Origin: Verrucomicrobiota bacterium
Lineage (GTDB): Bacteria; Verrucomicrobiota; Verrucomicrobiia; Opitutales; Opitutaceae
Length of the DNA: 6,469 bases
Assembly: GCA_023446735.1 (NCBI GenBank)
Contig: JAEXPQ010000057.1
Coordinates: forward strand, 1 to 6,469
Direction of reading: 5' to 3'
Shown here: positions 4,309-6,469 of the stretch, one piece after another
How the letters are laid out: each line of letters starts with the position of its first letter
Numbering within the stretch: position 1 is the first letter of the stretch
The notes under the pieces: generated by a model
Database searches by the model: none
What the model saw: only the letters and a program-made list of their open reading frames with translations
Told to the model about the DNA's origin: nothing
Position numbers and translations under genes: made by a program

Positions 4309-6426
4309 ATGAAGATGCTCGGACTGACCGGTTCGTTGTTGGTGTTCGGCGCGACAGTGCTCGGACTGCGCGCCGACGAGGGCATGTGGCTGTTCTCCGA
4401 ACCGCCACGTGCTCAACTCAAGGAGAAGTACGGCTTCGAGGCCTCCAACGCCTGGCTCGACCATCTCATGAAATCGTCCGTCCGCTTCAACAGCGGCGGC
4501 TCCGGTTCGTTCGTCTCGGCCGACGGGTTGGTGATCACCAACCACCACGTGGGTGCCGACGACCTGCAGAAGCTCTCCAGCGCCGAGCACAACTACCTGC
4601 GCGACGGTTTCCACGCCGCCACGCCGGAGGCGGAGATCAAATGCGTGGATCTCGAGCTCAACGTGCTGCAGTCGATCGAGGACGTGACGAGGCGCGTCAA
4701 CGCCGCCGTGGACGCCGATTTTTCCCCCGAGAAGGCCGCCGAGGCGCGCCGCCGCGCGATCGCGGCGATCGAGAAGGAGTCGCTGGCGCAGACCGGGCTG
4801 CGCAGCGACGTCGTCACGCTGCACCAGGGCGGCGCCTATCATCTCTACCGGTACAAACGCTACACCGACGTGCGGCTGGTCTTCGCACCCGAACAGCAGA
4901 TCGCGTTCTTCGGCGGCGATCCCGACAATTTCGAGTATCCGAGGTACAACCTCGATGTCTGCGTCTTCCGCGCCTACGAGAACGGGAAACCGGCCAAGGT
5001 GGAGCACTTCCTGCGGTGGTCGGTCAACGGCGCCGCCGAGGGCGAGCTGACGTTCGTCTCCGGGCATCCGGGGCGCACCGATCGCCAGCTCACACTGGAG
5101 GAACTGCGTTTCCTCCGCGACGTGCAGTACCCGTACACGCTGAACCGGCTGAAGCGCCTTGAGGTCCTGCTCGGAAACTGGAGCGCGCGCGATGTCGAGA
5201 ACGCCCGCCGGGCGCGGGACGACTTCTTCACGGTGCAGAATTCGCGCAAGGCCTACGACGGCGAGATCGCGGCGTTGCAGACACCGGCGCTATTTAGGGC
5301 GAAGGGGAATGAGGAGGTGGCGCTGATCGCACGTTCCAATCGCCAGTACCCGCCTGACGAAACCAACGCGATTGTTCGCATAGCAAACGCGGTGGCCGAT
5401 CAATCGAGGTCCGCTGCCGACGGTAGCTCGCTTTTTCTCCGCCAGCGCCTCCTCGATGGCCGGCGCCACGAAGTGCTTTACGCGCCGGACGCGTTCTGGT
5501 GCGACTCGTTCGTCCTCGCTCGCACGCTGTTGCGCACGCCGGTCGAACGCTCCAAGCCCGATGGTGAGCGCCTCGAGGAGTATTCCGATGCGGCGCGCGA
5601 GTCGTTTGAGCTGGAGCTGTTCACGGAGAAGCCGATCTACGCCGACCTCGAGACGTTGAAACTCGCCGACTCGCTCGGCTTCCTCGTCGAACAACTCGGC
5701 GCGCAGGATCCGCTGGTCGAGCAGGTGCTGGCCGGGAAGAGCCCGCGCGAGCGCGCCCATGAACTGATCAGCGGCACGAAGGTGCGCGACGTGGCATTCC
5801 GCCGCGCGCTCTACACGGGCGGCGCGGCGGCGGTCGCGGCGGCGAAGGATCCCATGATCGAGCTCGCGCGGCTCGTCGACCCGGCGGCGCGCGAAGTACG
5901 GAAACGTTGGGACGAGATCGGCGAGGTGAAGCAACAGGCGCACGCCGCGCTGGAACGCGTGCGGTTCGCGCGACGTCGGGCGGATTCGGCGCCCGACGCG
6001 ACCTTCACCTTGCGCCTGAGCTACGGCGTGGTGAAGGGCTACACCGAGGCCGGGAAAGCCGTCCCGGCGTTCACCGACTACGCGGGGCTCTACGCCCGCA
6101 GCGCGGCGCACGAAGGCCGCGAGCCGTTCGATCTGCCGACCCGCTGGGTGACGAAGCGCGGTGCGCTCGCCCTCGCGGTGCCGTTCAACTTCGTCAGCAC
6201 CCACGACATCATCGGCGGCAACAGCGGCAGCCCGGTGGTGAACTGCGCGGGCGAGTTCGTGGGCATCATCTTCGATGGCAATCTGCAGGGGCTGATTCTT
6301 GCGTTCGCGTACGACGAAGTCGAAGCGCGGGCGGTGTCGGTTGATTCGCGGGGCATCCTCGAGGCGCTCCGCCAGGTGTACGGGGCCGAGGCGCTCGTCG
6401 CGGAACTGCGCCAAGGGCACCGGTGA
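4309..6426 (+). CDS. S46 family dipeptidyl-peptidase (DPP7/BII-like)
   Basis: A 705-aa secreted serine exopeptidase that removes dipeptides from peptide N-termini, normally in the periplasm. The start at ATG 4309 is chosen because it gives a signal peptide (MKMLGLTGSLLVFGATVLGL, then RA|DEGMW); the frame is open further upstream but only at TTG and without a signal sequence. The length fits the family (about 700-720 aa). The chymotrypsin-like triad is visible: His79/80 in VITNHHVGADDLQKLSS, Asp216 in DNFEYPRYNLDVCVFRAY, and Ser639 in GGNSGSPV. In many members a Cys follows the HH pair; here it is Val. Eighteen residues after the catalytic Ser is Gly657 (FDGN), the position that is Gly in DPP7/DAP BII and Arg in the Asp/Glu-specific DPP11, so preference for hydrophobic or broad P1 residues is inferred. 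The central helical domain includes FVLARTLLR and KPDGERLEEYSDAA. No partner genes are adjacent. The Shine-Dalgarno sequence is weak. Confidence 0.95.
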   Translation: MKMLGLTGSLLVFGATVLGLRADEGMWLFSEPPRAQLKEKYGFEASNAWLDHLMKSSVRFNSGGSGSFVSADGLVITNHHVGADDLQKLSSAEHNYLRDGFHAATPEAEIKCVDLELNVLQSIEDVTRRVNAAVDADFSPEKAAEARRRAIAAIEKESLAQTGLRSDVVTLHQGGAYHLYRYKRYTDVRLVFAPEQQIAFFGGDPDNFEYPRYNLDVCVFRAYENGKPAKVEHFLRWSVNGAAEGELTFVSGHPGRTDRQLTLEELRFLRDVQYPYTLNRLKRLEVLLGNWSARDVENARRARDDFFTVQNSRKAYDGEIAALQTPALFRAKGNEEVALIARSNRQYPPDETNAIVRIANAVADQSRSAADGSSLFLRQRLLDGRRHEVLYAPDAFWCDSFVLARTLLRTPVERSKPDGERLEEYSDAARESFELELFTEKPIYADLETLKLADSLGFLVEQLGAQDPLVEQVLAGKSPRERAHELISGTKVRDVAFRRALYTGGAAAVAAAKDPMIELARLVDPAAREVRKRWDEIGEVKQQAHAALERVRFARRRADSAPDATFTLRLSYGVVKGYTEAGKAVPAFTDYAGLYARSAAHEGREPFDLPTRWVTKRGALALAVPFNFVSTHDIIGGNSGSPVVNCAGEFVGIIFDGNLQGLILAFAYDEVEARAVSVDSRGILEALRQVYGAEALVAELRQGHR

Positions 6427-6446
6427 GGCCGACGCGGGCTGGTGGG

Positions 6447-6458
6447 CCCCCCCCCCCC
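6447..6458. other. C12 homopolymer at the window end
   Basis: Twelve consecutive C residues preceded by GGTGGG and followed by a G-rich end. They lie 20 bp beyond the peptidase stop at the edge of the supplied sequence. This is either a low-complexity GC hairpin or a sequencing/assembly artefact at a contig end. Confidence 0.6.
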
Positions 6459-6469
6459 GCGGGGGCGGG

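Noticed and set aside
3912..5162. 416-aa plus-strand frame overlapping the S46 peptidase start
   Set aside because: Highly Arg-rich out-of-frame shadow; the S46 frame has a signal peptide and conserved catalytic motifs.
5290..6420. 376-aa minus-strand frame
   Set aside because: Antisense shadow of the S46 gene, typical of GC-rich codon bias; no recognisable domain.

Overview
The window is GC-rich bacterial chromosome. It carries two ordinary genes at its ends, the 3' part of valS (valyl-tRNA synthetase) and a complete secreted S46 dipeptidyl-peptidase. Between them lies about 3 kb of accessory DNA. The base composition, the S46 and DUF3160 families and the PaaX-like regulator would suit Verrucomicrobiota (Opitutaceae-like) or a related environmental lineage. 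That placement is inferred from remembered family distribution and was not tested.

Layout, left to right: (1) valS, truncated by the window edge, ends at 1282 and is followed by a perfect 10-bp stem-loop and a T-tract. (2) A 205-aa ORF at 1422-2039 is clearly poorer in GC than its neighbours and has motifs reminiscent of DUF2971-type proteins. A promoter-like pair places its start codon almost at the predicted transcription start. (3) A broken C-terminal remnant of a DUF3160 protein lies at 2111-2476. (4) Two ~40-bp palindromes (A and B) follow, then a convergent gene for a PaaX-like protein with a Cas2-like central domain (3091-3840, minus strand). A third, nearly perfect palindrome of the same family (C) lies just upstream of that gene's start. 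(5) A structured-looking, gene-free leader precedes the S46 peptidase, which begins with a signal peptide at 4309. (6) The window ends in a C12 homopolymer.

The most interesting feature is the palindrome family bracketing the PaaX-like gene. The repeats are modular (an EcoRI-centred 12-bp palindrome on each side of a 10-bp palindromic core), open in all reading frames, and present on both sides of the gene. The two copies nearest the gene also share a short inward-facing extension. This resembles a REPIN/RAYT or MITE-like arrangement, but the partner protein has a PaaX winged-helix/Cas2-like architecture in place of a Y1 transposase. An alternative is that copy C is an operator and the other copies are dispersed binding sites. 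The window alone cannot decide between these. No functional link between this cassette and the flanking housekeeping genes is visible.
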